In this document: piece by piece, positions 37,201 through 43,330 of the stretch | How positions within the stretch are numbered: position 1 is the first letter of the stretch | Layout: every line of letters starts with the position of its first letter | NCBI GenBank assembly: GCA_947462335.1 | Contig: OX381706.1 | Location: 17,088,784-17,152,783, forward strand | DNA: 64,000 bases | Origin: Harmothoe impar | Lineage: Eukaryota; Annelida; Polychaeta; Phyllodocida; Polynoidae | Direction: 5' to 3' | Program-made: the position numbers and the translations under genes | Notes under the pieces: model-generated | What the model was told of the DNA's origin: nothing | Seen by the model: the letters and a program-made list of their open reading frames with translations, nothing else | Database searches by the model: none

Positions 37201-39895
37201 TCCTCCGAACCTTCCTCTGGATTCTTGGTTGTATGGCTTTTGCAGGAAATGTCTTTGTCTTACTCTACCGTAGCACCTCGAAGGAAAGGGACCGAGTCCC
37301 AAGTATGCTTATTCTTAATCTCTCGGCTGCAGATCTTTTAATGGGTTTATACATGTTGGTAATAGCATCGGTGGATCTGTACTACCGCGGTGTGTACATC
37401 GAAAATGCCAAGGCTTGGAAGGAGAGTACCATGTGCCAGGTATTGGGTCTTCTGTCCACTGTGGCCAGTGAGGCATCCGTGTTCACTCTTGGGTTGATCA
37501 CCGTCGACAGGCTCATCAATATCCTCTTCCCGTTGTCTAAATGGAAGATGACCGCTAAGAATGCACGCTTCTTCATTGGAGGACTGTGGCTGCTGGTCTT
37601 CATAATTGCTGCAATCCCGCTCATCCCAGGCGACTACTTTCAGGGGGTGTTCTACTCTCGCTCCGGTGTCTGCGTCTCCCTCTACATCACAGCTGAAACT
37701 ACTCCTGGTTGGGAGTACTCATTCGCTATTTTCCATGGTGTGAATCTCTGTGTCTTTATCTTTATCTTCTTTGCTTATGGCTACATGTATCAGATCATCA
37801 AGAAGGCGGGAGCAATGCAGGGAGCCGGGGAGAAGAAGAAGAGGGAAATGGCTGCCGCTAAGAAGATGACACTTATTGTTGTGACTGACTTCTGTTGCTG
37901 GGTTCCAATCAACATCATGGGTGAGTTCTTGTACCTAACTAGTATGTTCATATCTTTACACTTCATACCATATTCAAATCCATGTCACATATTCGTATTT
38001 ACACATATGAATAGAGTAAATCATGTTACAACTGATATCCATCACCTTCTTCGTCATAGTTGGTGACCAATTCACTCTTATTGGAGATAAGACAAATACA
38101 TATATATAAATGTATGTGTAGCCTAGATACAAACTTATCAATGGAACTGTACACATCGGTTTCATCAGTAAAACAGGGCCAACTGTACCTTTGATTATGA
38201 AATTTGACATATGATATAGAGCGTTCCGAGAAAAAGAGACCTTCACCACACTTCCTCTATAGGATATCGTTATACATATGTATACACACCAACAGAAAAT
38301 GGTATTGTGAGATACATGAATTCAATCCAAAACTATTTATCAATTTTCTGGGCATAATCTATTCCCTGGTCGGTTACAAATTAAAATTCAATGTTGAATC
38401 CCAAGGATATTTCAATTTTTTTACTTTTTTACTTTTGCAGGATTCTTGGCTTTATCTGGTACTCAGATTCCGGGAGTGATCTATGCTTGGACCGTGGTCT
38501 TCATTCTACCTGTCAACTCTGCTCTGAACCCTGTTCTATACACAATCTCATCCATTACCTTCCCAGTAAGCATGTTATATCTAATATAAGGGTTTGCTTT
38601 TATGAGGCATGTTCCTGAGAGCCCCATAATGAAGTTTAGAATGACAAAGAAATATGATATCCATACTCAGACACACAATATTAGTATTACAAGGACTGCA
38701 CCATCAGCAAGTGCTTTAGCAATGTACATATCACTTGTTGTTCTCTTTTCTATATGCATATGATATCTTGTTTGGTCAACTTTGCTCCCATGCTGTGTAG
38801 TATGTCTAGACAAAACCTGTCTTGTATATATGGCATTGGTTGTTAAAATTAATGACTTTTCTGGGCAGTTCATTGGCAGTATGCAATTACAATGTATAAT
38901 CTTATTTATGTGTTGATGATGATTATATTTCAGTGGCAGAAAGCACAAACTAAGGCCTCAGACATGAGTGTCTCACTGCAGACTGAGAGGACAAGAGGTA
39001 AGGAAAACACTGAGCTGATTAAATGCTAAGTAAATGACAGAAGTGTATTAAATCACAGTGACCACCTACACCTCGGCTTAAAGGTCAAGGAATATTTACT
39101 GTTAACCATGACACTATAAAGAGAATTCGCAAATAATAAAGCTTAATATCTCATTTAAACAGTCATAAGTTTGGAATTTAGTATTCTCACCACTTTTTCT
39201 CAGTTCTTGTTGGACTAAACAAGAAGGAGGACTTCGAAAACACGCTGGAGACGTGGATGAGAACCCGGGAGGTGGCCATCCTCAGGTCTGTTGTCCAGGT
39301 AACACGGCAGATGGCACAACTGCTGCGCAATCTCCACGATGACGGACTGTATCTTGGTCAGCTAGACGCACAGTCAATTTTCATTGATAAGGCTAAGGTG
39401 AGTTCTACTAGTCATCAGTTATGGTTACAACAGTGTGTTATTAGAAAATTAAGTAATATAAGTCAAGCATTATGGTTTATTTGTGTTATTTATTTGTTAT
39501 ACCATTAAGAAAAGAACCATCGAATACAATTAGAATACAAAGATGAGAGCTAACCATTATAAATTAGGTTAAATATTATTCTGAAAAGACTAAAGTTCCA
39601 ATTTACAAATTCTACATACCGAGGCTATTTGATTAATAAGGGAAGCAAGGCACAAGCTGCAAACTACCAATACCAAACTGTCTTGGTAATGTAGTATGAC
39701 TGAGACCAAGGCAAGGAAAATGTCTATCTCATATTACTTATTAACTTACAGAGTGGTGTAGCAGTATCGTTTAGCGGGTATCCACAGATGACCAGTTTGA
39801 ACCCGGACGGAGTGGCCAGTGACATGGAAGTATTTGGGAAAGTCATAAGTCGCCTGCTGCGCGCATCTGTTCAGGCACGAAAGGAAAAGCTGTAA
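4128..39895 (+). CDS. Gene A: giant mosaic LDLa-LRR G-protein-coupled receptor (GRL101/RXFP-like) with ApeC, kringle, lectin and CUB domains
   Basis: A multi-exon gene in which consecutive exons join at GT..AG sites with matching phases (nearly all phase 1). Exons: 4128-4200, 4463-4699, 5163-5324, 5879-6208, 8134-8315, 8710-8869, 9974-10234, 11562-11666, 12306-12401, 12803-13045, 13705-13862, 14326-14475, 14921-15068, 15511-15666, 15909-16124, 16634-16788, 17084-17201, 17642-17817, 18106-18322, 19296-19730, then the duplicated block, then 36364-37920, 38441-38565, 38934-38997, 39204-39397, 39752-39895 (TAA). The start follows a spliced 5' UTR and gives a signal peptide conserved in gene B. 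Without the duplicated block the product is about 2546 residues; with both blocks and the chimeric exon skipped, about 3139. The LDLa-LRR-7TM end is the known GRL101/relaxin-receptor layout; the very long lectin-rich N-terminus is unusual. Ligand unknown. An annotation pipeline may split it at the broken exon near 28177. Confidence 0.85.
4463..4699 (+). CDS. Gene A exon 2: PAN/apple-like domain
   Basis: 79 codons, phase 1-1. Residues about 25-103 of the protein. Shows the PAN/apple pattern: a Cys near the start ([12 protein letters not shown]), [17 protein letters not shown] in the helix-Cys region, then C-KRKFLSC and a closing strand (GFITYINR). PAN modules bind proteins or carbohydrate. Gene B's version (50186-50437) is five residues longer at the NL-C position. 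Confidence 0.75.
5163..5324 (+). CDS. Gene A exon 3: 8-cysteine module
   Basis: 54 codons, phase 1-1, with eight cysteines including two CC pairs (pattern C-x6-C-x4-CC-x10-C-x7-CC-x5-C). I do not recognise the family with certainty; the spacing suggests a small disulphide-knotted fold, like the Cys-rich modules attached to some invertebrate secreted hydrolases. Gene B's exon is almost identical in this stretch (51188-51349), so the module is under constraint. Function unknown. Confidence 0.6.
5879..8869 (+). CDS. Gene A exons 4-6: ApeC (apextrin C-terminal) domain
   Basis: Exons 5879-6208, 8134-8315 and 8710-8869 (224 codons, residues about 158-381). Landmarks of the ApeC family in order: EGSYALP with [14 protein letters not shown] with CPEG, then IHFCCRDDG, a run of prolines ending PFSLF, ECQNV-M and a terminal LHLCHYRG. 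ApeC domains occur in many invertebrate apextrin-like proteins, some of which bind peptidoglycan. The tryptophan-aspartate signatures typical of the loops are partly changed ([19 protein letters not shown]), so the ligand may differ. Intron 6209-8133 holds a T-rich repeat and a retrotransposon remnant. Finding ApeC in a receptor with 7TM helices is unusual. Confidence 0.8.
7639..7740. repeat. T-rich minisatellite (TTTTTACTTTTCAC unit)
   Basis: About five imperfect copies of a 15-24 bp unit, tttttacttttcactttttg and variants, within the intron of the ApeC region. No coding significance. Confidence 0.75.
7760..8070 (-). pseudogene. Remnant of a non-LTR retrotransposon reverse transcriptase
   Basis: On the minus strand, conceptual translation in broken frames gives YVSDIVL (the position of the catalytic Y-x-D-D, 8068-8041) followed by an [12 protein letters not shown] helix, then [17 protein letters not shown], the conserved YLGV-LD-L-W block downstream of the RT palm. 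Frameshifts and stops lie between them. This is a 5'- and 3'-truncated dead copy inside the intron. The clade cannot be assigned from so short a piece. Confidence 0.65.
8950..9385 (+). mobile_element. Probable 3' end of a retroposon with a TTCAAC tail
   Basis: An AT-rich non-coding stretch ends aataaaagaaa followed by five copies of TTCAAC (9353-9382). An AATAAA-like signal followed by a short tandem-repeat tail is typical of some LINE/SINE 3' ends. No coding or target-site duplication was identified, so this is tentative. Confidence 0.35.
9974..10234 (+). CDS. Gene A exon 7: kringle domain
   Basis: 87 codons, phase 1-1, residues about 382-468. The six kringle cysteines are present: ETC, SGIC, NNYC, AFC, EAC and PFC, with the family landmarks [16 protein letters not shown] and NNYC. 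The canonical PWCYT segment is replaced by KAFCHPSRP, and the lysine-binding D-x-D is not seen, so lysine binding is unlikely. Kringles mediate protein-protein contacts. Gene B's copy (54097-54369) is four codons longer between C2 and C3. Confidence 0.8.
10618..10810. repeat. GC-rich intronic repeat with CCCAATTTGG words
   Basis: Successive phrases ggcccaatttggggg, gggctcccaatgtggccc, agcccagtggttttcattgtggccc and gttgcccaattcggtcgg form a degenerate repeat, unlike the AT-rich intron around it. Followed by a C10 run at 10822. Origin unclear. Confidence 0.4.
11084..11241. mobile_element. TTAA-flanked inverted-repeat element
   Basis: Starts TTAACCTTTTAAGGAC and ends TCTAAAGGATTAA; the ends are imperfect inverse complements and both carry TTAA. 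The interior contains gatgcatgaatgca and ggcatgatgcacaaatgcag. It resembles the better-preserved TTAA elements at 29838-29993 and 62228-62451. A degraded piggyBac-type MITE is the best reading. Confidence 0.45.
11562..13045 (+). CDS. Gene A exons 8-10: fucolectin-type (FTP) galactose-binding domain 1
   Basis: Exons 11562-11666, 12306-12401 and 12803-13045 (148 codons, residues about 469-616). Family landmarks: [18 protein letters not shown] (the PWW-x-DL signature), a central strand (SWSNLDVYV), [14 protein letters not shown] and [11 protein letters not shown], the GRY-x-x-I and LCEVxV end of fucolectin/tachylectin-4/pentraxin-like lectins. Relatives bind fucose or other glycans in a Ca2+-dependent manner. 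The exon-8 acceptor (ttctgag) lacks a long pyrimidine tract but is supported by gene B. Confidence 0.8.
13705..15068 (+). CDS. Gene A exons 11-13: F5/8 type C (discoidin) domain
   Basis: Exons 13705-13862, 14326-14475 and 14921-15068 (152 codons, residues about 617-768). Bounded by cysteines (ESRC at the start, SIIGC at the end) as in discoidin domains. Inside are [17 protein letters not shown] (the W-A...YLQVDL signature, split across an intron at CAG|gtggag), a [10 protein letters not shown] strand, [11 protein letters not shown] and CFRFSIIGC. Such domains bind phospholipid or glycan on cell surfaces. Readthrough of the first donor would give Val-Glu-stop. Confidence 0.85.
15511..16124 (+). 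CDS. Gene A exons 14-15: second FTP-like lectin domain
   Basis: Exons 15511-15666 and 15909-16124 (124 codons, residues about 769-892), both phase 1-1. Landmarks: [29 protein letters not shown] in place of the C..PWW-x-DL core, [29 protein letters not shown] and [10 protein letters not shown] at the end. The RWD in place of PWW and the lost GRYV sugar-side residues suggest a diverged, possibly non-binding copy. Confidence 0.65.
16634..17201 (+). CDS. Gene A exons 16-17: unrecognised 91-residue module
   Basis: Exons 16634-16788 and 17084-17201 (residues about 893-983) between the second FTP and the first CUB. Content: a basic-aromatic start ([14 protein letters not shown]), a helical-looking [21 protein letters not shown], and [11 protein letters not shown]...LLGC, four cysteines in all. 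Gene B conserves it strongly (59664-59818 and 59965-60082). The start was chosen at tttcaaag|ca because this is the acceptor that works in frame in both genes. I cannot name the family. Confidence 0.6.
17642..18322 (+). CDS. Gene A exons 18-19: CUB domain 1
   Basis: Exons 17642-17817 and 18106-18322 (131 codons, residues about 984-1114). Begins with a Cys (AVCES), has the strand [23 protein letters not shown] (C-W-I-x-P-G) typical of CUB, then GTCRD...SVGYVISG and a VVKLTT strand. An intron splits it at Met|gtgagt. CUB modules mediate protein or carbohydrate contacts in secreted and receptor proteins. Confidence 0.8.
19296..19730 (+). CDS. Gene A exon 20: CUB domain 2 (duplication breakpoint lies inside)
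   Basis: 145 codons in one exon, phase 1-1 (residues about 1115-1259). Textbook [68 protein letters not shown] and GFTASYRA. From base 19565 (Tyr of GRYC) the sequence is repeated at 28177. The copy at 19645 encodes Val where both the 28177 unit and gene B encode Asp, so the Val is derived. Confidence 0.9.
20022..21043 (+). CDS. C-type lectin domain (unit 1)
   Basis: Exons 20022-20219, 20462-20531 and 20886-21043 (142 codons). Long-form [56 protein letters not shown], then QEPNGG, SWQDISC and YNNYVCS. EPN plus W-x-D is the calcium site motif associated with mannose-type sugar binding. The Trp before QQEPN is split across an intron (TG|G). A short Pro-Thr-Ser linker (SPTPSPG) follows. If translated in both units the receptor carries two CTLDs. 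Confidence 0.9.
21121..21222. mobile_element. Palindromic element with CTCAGTGGATTCA ends (unit 1)
   Basis: Starts TGAATCCACTGAG and ends CTCAGTGGATTCA, exact inverse complements, with an inner arm CGGATCGGATG / CATCCGATCCG (partly mutated in this copy). About 100 bp, no coding capacity. The copy at 29733-29833 preserves the inner arms better. A half-copy lies at 62508-62545 in gene B. Confidence 0.7.
21527..22950 (+). CDS. Four LDL-receptor class A repeats (unit 1)
   Basis: Exons 21527-21676, 21909-22022, 22367-22483 and the first part of 22822-23034. Each has six cysteines in LDLa spacing; repeats 1-3 end in acidic calcium-cage motifs ([25 protein letters not shown]). The fourth is atypical ([14 protein letters not shown]) with a stretched final loop. 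All exons are phase 1-1, so each repeat is an independently movable cassette. LDLa arrays next to LRRs are characteristic of GRL101/RXFP receptors. Confidence 0.85.
22822..25399 (+). CDS. Fibrinogen-related domain of the CNTNAP type (unit 1)
   Basis: Exons 22822-23034 (second half), 24206-24374, 24642-24821 and 25242-25399. Pattern of the fibrinogen-like domain in contactin-associated proteins: [62 protein letters not shown], a YCGRPRPG turn with a [11 protein letters not shown] strand, and LGPLRCY at the end. The acceptor at 24205 (ctacgacag|aacctg) was chosen because it restores frame and gives [12 protein letters not shown]. Introns here hold a CCCAGCTAACA element and a minisatellite. Confidence 0.8.
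23372..23518. mobile_element. Short inverted-repeat element, CCCAGCTAACA family (unit 1)
   Basis: Begins CCCAGCTAACAAGAAAAACG and ends TTGTTTACTGG, with an AACGTTATATAACG-rich interior. Close relative of the element at 734-873, and duplicated with the unit at 32183-32329. Confidence 0.65.
23708..23850. repeat. ~35-bp minisatellite in the FRED intron (unit 1)
   Basis: Four imperfect copies of cacatttgtattggaacacc-atgcacagggtg. Open frames reading through it ([12 protein letters not shown] repeats) are by-products. Copied at 32519-32661. Confidence 0.8.
25735..25910. mobile_element. TTAA element with one ATCAACTATGGTTGAT core (unit 1)
   Basis: Starts TTAACCCTTTGTGGGCGA and ends ACTCAAAGGGTAAA. 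The interior contains tcatcaactatggttgatgcc and tagactatagtcatc. The right part matches the element at 60430-60770 in gene B, where the palindromic core is expanded sevenfold. Copied at 34546-34721. Confidence 0.6.
26105..26292. mobile_element. TIR element, GTATTCGACGTAATAAGCGCCC (unit 1)
   Basis: The left end GTATTCGACGTAATAAGCGC is the inverse complement of the right end GCGCTTATTACGTCGAATAC, giving long near-perfect terminal repeats around about 140 bp of non-coding sequence with a poly-C run. Flanking TA dinucleotides would fit a Tc1/mariner-type MITE. Copied at 34916-35104, where the poly-C is one base longer. Confidence 0.7.
26519..26619. repeat. TTAA-flanked segment with repeated GGCCGTTTT (unit 1)
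   Basis: Bounded by TTAA at 26519 and 26616, with AAAGGGTTAA at its right end as in the other TTAA elements. The motif CGGCCGTTTT occurs three times, the first within the palindrome AAAACGGCCGTTTT. The left end is degraded. Copied in unit 2 at about 35331-35431. Confidence 0.45.
26811..27346 (+). CDS. Two further LDLa-type repeats (unit 1)
   Basis: Exons 26811-26945 and 27230-27346. The first ([19 protein letters not shown] ... [11 protein letters not shown]) is a divergent LDLa as seen in GRL101-like receptors, with only part of the cysteine set. The second is canonical ([13 protein letters not shown] ... [16 protein letters not shown]). Both are phase 1-1. The second ends in phase 1 at 27346, the same phase in which the CTLD of unit 2 starts at 28634. 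Confidence 0.8.
27552..28342 (+). pseudogene. Broken LDLa-LRR exon fused out of frame to a CUB fragment
   Basis: 27552-28176 is the start of the last receptor exon (LDLa with [15 protein letters not shown] with CPKDCTC, LRRs 1-5 and the first half of LRR6). At 28177 it runs into the second part of the CUB2 exon in a different reading frame (LEAG then IVTPSDHQ..., 68 codons to a stop at 28376-28378). Splicing at the old CUB2 donor (28342/28343) would join the next exon out of phase and stop within it. So this copy cannot make LRR6-7 or the 7TM. A transcript can stay open only by skipping this exon. Confidence 0.85.
28634..29655 (+). CDS. C-type lectin domain (unit 2)
   Basis: Exons 28634-28831, 29074-29143 and 29498-29655. 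I found no amino-acid difference from the unit 1 copy: the same EPN, WQD and cysteine positions. Whether it is translated depends on how the chimeric exon upstream is spliced. Confidence 0.85.
29733..29833. mobile_element. Palindromic element with CTCAGTGGATTCA ends (unit 2)
   Basis: Ends TGAATCCACTGAG and CTCAGTGGATTCA. Inner arms AAATCCGTCGGATCGGATG and CGTCCGATCCGACGGATTT pair almost completely, so the element can fold into one long hairpin. It lies immediately next to the TTAA element at 29838. Confidence 0.75.
29838..29993. mobile_element. piggyBac-type MITE inserted at TTAA, present only in unit 2
   Basis: Bounded by TTAA on both sides (29838-29841, 29990-29993). Ends CCCTTTAAGGCCGA and TCGGCCATAAAGGG are inverse complements apart from one base. 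The matching place in unit 1 (21217-21224) reads ccccTTAAtag: a single TTAA and no insert. TTAA duplication on insertion is the hallmark of piggyBac elements. The interior carries two gcatcgactata-tcgatgctcggcc palindromes. 152 bp net, no coding capacity. Confidence 0.8.
30338..31761 (+). CDS. Four LDLa repeats (unit 2)
   Basis: Exons 30338-30487, 30720-30833, 31178-31294 and the first part of 31633-31845. Same as unit 1 except Asp to Gly just before the last Cys of repeat 1 (EEGC) and Glu to Gly in repeat 3. The first change removes an acidic residue next to the calcium cage; the core Asp/Glu ligands remain. Confidence 0.85.
31633..34210 (+). CDS. CNTNAP-type fibrinogen-related domain (unit 2)
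   Basis: Exons 31633-31845 (second half), 33017-33185, 33453-33632 and 34053-34210, collinear with unit 1 with no coding change noticed. Final exon ends LRCYQ in phase 1, followed by the next LDLa-type exon. Confidence 0.8.
32183..35431. repeat. Unit 2 copies of the intronic elements
   Basis: Duplicated along with the unit: CCCAGCTAACA element 32183-32329, ~35-bp minisatellite 32519-32661, TTAA element 34546-34721, GTATTCGACGTAATAAGCGC TIR element 34916-35104 and GGCCGTTTT segment about 35331-35431. All are the unit 1 features displaced by 8811-8812 bp, so their insertion predates the duplication, unlike the MITE at 29838. Exons of the FRED lie between them. Confidence 0.8.
35623..36158 (+). 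CDS. Two LDLa-type repeats (unit 2)
   Basis: Exons 35623-35757 (divergent LDLa, [11 protein letters not shown]) and 36042-36158 (canonical, [10 protein letters not shown]), identical in translation to unit 1. They lead in phase into the intact LDLa-LRR-7TM exon at 36364. Confidence 0.85.
36364..37920 (+). CDS. Intact LDLa + LRR + TM1-TM6 exon of the receptor
   Basis: 519 codons. Order: LDLa ([16 protein letters not shown]), LRRNT ([14 protein letters not shown]), seven LRRs of about 24 residues with L-x-x-L-x-L-x-x-N cores, hinge (FCCF ... [10 protein letters not shown]) as in LGR/relaxin receptors, then helices: TM1 [21 protein letters not shown]2 [21 protein letters not shown]3 region from [21 protein letters not shown]4 [20 protein letters not shown]5 [22 protein letters not shown]6 [18 protein letters not shown]. 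The TM3 end reads TVDRL instead of DRY. Donor at 37921 (gtgagt) in phase 1. Readthrough adds about 49 unrelated residues and is rejected. Family: rhodopsin-like LGR type C, GRL101/RXFP-like. Confidence 0.92.
38441..38565 (+). CDS. TM7 exon
   Basis: Begins with the end of the TM6 loop and gives the seventh helix: [19 protein letters not shown] then VLYT, the NPxxY motif as NPVLY. Preceded by a strong polypyrimidine tract (tttttttacttttttacttttgcag, in pieces) and ends in phase 0 at ccca|gtaagc. This exon completes the 7TM bundle and confirms the class A fold. Confidence 0.9.
38934..38997 (+). CDS. Juxtamembrane cytoplasmic exon
   Basis: 64 bases encoding [21 protein letters not shown], the helix-8 region and early tail: amphipathic, basic, with serines and threonines that could be phosphorylated. 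Phase 0 in, phase 1 out at gtaagg. Confidence 0.8.
39204..39895 (+). CDS. C-terminal tail: kinase C-lobe-like remnant
   Basis: Exons 39204-39397 and 39752-39895 (stop TAA). Sequence order follows a protein-kinase C-lobe: a helix like alpha-E ([16 protein letters not shown]), [18 protein letters not shown] at the catalytic-loop position, VAVSFSGYP at the DFG position, and [15 protein letters not shown] at the alpha-F position (S-D-x-x-x-F-G). The catalytic Asp, Lys and Asn of the loop and the Asp of DFG are all absent, and there is no N-lobe, so it cannot be an active kinase. It may be a docking surface. The similarity is pattern-level and needs a profile search. Confidence 0.6.
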
Positions 39896-40666
39896 AGCGG
39901 TCAATTACAACAATGGCAACATCACAATGACCCTCTTGAGTTTAGATTATACCTGAGATGCTAGATTAGAATCACTCTCACCATTGGTAATTTGGCTTTG
40001 CCATCATAGCACATACGTAGCAATTTGAATGGAATTTACCTTTGGTAATTTAGCTTCGCCATCATAGCACAGACGTAATACTTTAGATAGGTTTACAAGT
40101 ATAGTGTTAATCATATGAGGTTAAGCATTTCTTTATAGTAGGTATTCCCAATCTTCTTCACATCAATGCAATGAAAATAACAGTTTTGATGTTATGATAA
40201 CTTTAGAACGTAAAAGACAAAATGCATTGTTACCTAAATGCTTTAAGTGCCTTTTGTATTACCAAAATTATGTTCAAAATGTTAAATTCTACAGACGATT
40301 TATTGCTAACCAGATAGTGCAAGGCTTTAGTTTGAGCTTTCTAACTTTGTGTTCCTTTGCATATATGTCTAAATTTATGAGTAATTGATTGAGGAAGTAA
40401 CATATTTACAGGAGACTTCTCTCCCGATTTATGAAGTTGTCTAGCTATATTTAGGCCACAGAGCATTGCTAGAGAGGTCTGCTGTTAAATTGAATATTTT
40501 GTCCACATATGTATGCTCATTAATGCTTTAATGTGATTTCCATTAAAATAACTGATATTTCATTCTATATGTAATGAATGAAACAAAATACTATTGAATG
40601 ATCTAATAATCCACTTTTTATAATTAACACACATTAAGCAACAGTTGCTGCTACCACTTTTTGGAA

Positions 40667-40672
40667 AATAAA
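40667..40672 (+). terminator. Poly(A) signal of gene A
   Basis: AATAAA about 770 bp after the stop codon, followed about 25-45 bp later by a GT-rich stretch (attgtgttgtttgtct), the usual layout of a cleavage/polyadenylation site. The 3' UTR between 39896 and here is AT-rich and contains no other feature I can name. Confidence 0.6.
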
Positions 40673-41977
40673 GAAAATCACACACAAAGAGTTTATTTCT
40701 ATTGTGTTGTTTGTCTCAAATATATATGGGAATAACATCGATACATGCATCCTCCGAATTCTAAAAGTTTGAAATGAAAGGAATTCAGGGCAAGAATGTC
40801 ATGAACATCAACCCATAATCTAAGGTCATTACAAAAAATGTCATACTCATGTATTTACTCATGTATTTACCTGTGCCTTTGGCGCCGGAATAGTGGTTGA
40901 CAAATAGTTTGGGTGAATTATTGCTGAAAAGGCCTATATGAATGGAGGGGGGCATTATTTCAAAGAATACCCAAAACAGGTATGGTCCACAGCAATATTA
41001 GAACGTACACCGTCTCTACATATAACGTAGCTGTATAGCGCAACGCTTTGCAAGTTAACTCCCACGCCCCAGCCCTCTTGGCATGTTGCTGCTGAGTGTG
41101 AAAACCGCGCTGACCCCGACCGCAGACAGTGGAGGGGGTGGGTGGGATGGGGAGAGAGGGTGGGTATGGCAGAACCACAGGTTCAACTTCATATTTCTTC
41201 TGACTGCTACTCAGGATGCTAAACTGTGACCAACACCCCCCCCCCCCCCACCCCGCCAAGCTTCCATTCCCACAGGAGGACAGGCACGGCCGGGATACAA
41301 ACTTAATTAATTTCTATTCAATGCAACACAACACCATCTTTGTACATCCACAGACATTTAGAAGGGATATCTATCTATCACCCTACAATAGTGCTTTATT
41401 CCACAGATTTTCTAGAAAGATCACACGTTAGGTAACAAATACAATGTTTCATGCATCACATTACAACATGACGCTGTAACAAGCTGTCTCTGAGTCTATG
41501 CTAAATAGCAATACGGTGTAGGGTCCCACGCCAACAAGGAAGTCATGGTTTGCAAATACCTCTACTAGCGAATATAAACTAAAATATACCTTGTTCATGA
41601 AAACGTCAGGTTAGTCTATAGTGAACAGACTTCAAAATCTTGCTGTTTTTAGCCCAAAAAAGCCAGTACACTACAATGTTTTGCGTGTGTTGATTTTCGA
41701 CTTGTGGGGGGTGGGGGGGGGGATTTTTGACCCCTTTATCTGGGGTGTTGGGGTGCATGAAAGGTTTTGCACACTATGCACAGAAAATCACCCACCTTTA
41801 GCCCCATGTTGTTAAGAAATAAGCACTCTCTGAAGTTGACAGAACGACCTGGACATTTCATAAAATTGAAGGGGTAGACAGGAGAGACTTCAATATATCA
41901 AGTACCTAAATAAGGGTAAACATGATATTTTTTTAATAATAGCCCTAATTGGGACGAAATGAGCTATGACTCCCTAC

Positions 41978-42085
41978 CCCAGTGAGCACAGAACGTAGAA
42001 TCAGCATTGAAAACTGGTTGACAATGTTGATGCAATGTTGATTCAATGTTGATCCAACGTTGTATTGGAATCTGTGCCCACTGGG
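41978..42085. mobile_element. MITE with CCCAGTGAGCACAGA ends
   Basis: Left end CCCAGTGAGCACAGAACG; right end TCTGTGCCCACTGGG, whose inverse complement is CCCAGTGGGCACAGA. The interior is a short tandem repeat of caatgttgat (four copies). About 108 bp, non-coding. Confidence 0.75.
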
Positions 42086-42352
42086 ACAGGGGCGGACCCA
42101 GGAACTTTGGGAACGGTGGTGTTATATAAGCCAATCCAATGTAGGTCTTATGGGAGAGTTGACACAATATGTACATATTTGGGGTAAAGGGGGCAGAAAA
42201 AACGTAACCCCACTCGAGGGGGCGGGATTCTCCTGAAAGTTGGAACTCCTTCCTCAAGCTGTTGGCGCTCCCATAATGCACCAAAATGCTGCTTTCCAGC
42301 CGAGAATTGCAGATGTTTTGCAACCGCAGGAAAAAGGGGCTCAGTTTCCATT

Positions 42353-43330
42353 AACCCTTTGAGTGCTGAAAGGTAGCATGCCAATCATGATGTATGGATG
42401 CGATCCTCCTTTGAGTAACTTTCCAGGGCCGCATGGATGCATCATGCCGACCCTCTGGGAGTATATGAAGAGTTTGCTTCCAAAACGCAATAAGCGCCAA
42501 CATACAAAATCGGGAGAAAACAGCTCACGGGTATTGGGTAGGATAAATTGAAAAAAAATTGTGAAAGGATATTGTGAAAAAATGTATTCATCTAGTAGAT
42601 AAGGCCTGTCAAAAATTAAGTTTTTTTTTGCAAAACGCAAAAAATCCAAAAGGATTTTTTTCCAAAACGCAATAAATCCACCTCAGTAAACAAAGTTTTT
42701 GTATGTATGACTGTTCATTATTTTATGTGTACAGTCTAAATAAGGATTTATTAAATACAATGTTGGTCTATATTGTTAATAGCATTATTTGAAAACAAAA
42801 ATAAACTATTTTATCTAGAAAGCAAAGAAATTATAGACACAAAAAACATGTTTCATGATTATTGTGGATTTATTGTGTTTTGCAAAAAAAACTGCTTTTA
42901 GATTTATTGCACTTTGCAAAAAAACTAAATTGAGCAAACTAAATCCTATTTCTTAATCAAAGAAAAAAAGATGCAAGGGTTTTTAAAAGCTACTTGTTGG
43001 TGTTTTATGTATGTCCCACTAAAGCAAGGAAAAAAAATAGAAATAAAAATGGCCGTTTTTATGGATATATGCAGAAAAACTGTTTTTCGATTTATTGCGT
43101 TTTGCAAAAAACTGAAAACTGAAATCAAAGCATCCTTTTGCTCCTTGAATAAAATTTAAGGATTTCAAAAATCCATTTCTAGGTATTTCATATATGGCAT
43201 ATCAATCATCAGTTATTAAAGAACAAAGCTTTCTATTCACCAATTCGTCAAAATAAAAAATACACTATTATCTAAAAAAAGAGAGGGTTGGCACGATGCT
43301 TGAGTGCAGCACTGGTGAGTTACTCACTAG
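42353..43330. repeat. Repeat-rich block with TTTATTGCGTTTTGCAAA words
   Basis: Starts with TTAACCCTTTGAGTGCTG, the left end of a TTAA element whose right end I could not place. Then six occurrences of (a)tttattgc-(g/a)(t/c)tttgcaaaa or its inverse complement (42487, 42634, 42664, 42866, 42902, 43090). 43287-43325 (ggttggcacgatgcttgagtgcagcactggtgagt) resembles part of the element at 11084-11241. Confidence 0.45.

Noticed and set aside
37921..38066. Readthrough extension of the 7TM exon (~49 residues)
   Set aside because: A good donor at 37921 and an in-phase TM7 exon at 38441 with NPVLY restore the receptor; the extension lacks TM7.
40960..41431. Open frames in both strands in the spacer
   Set aside because: Proline/histidine-rich or low-complexity frames over C/G-rich repeats; no homology to anything recognisable and no paralogous support.
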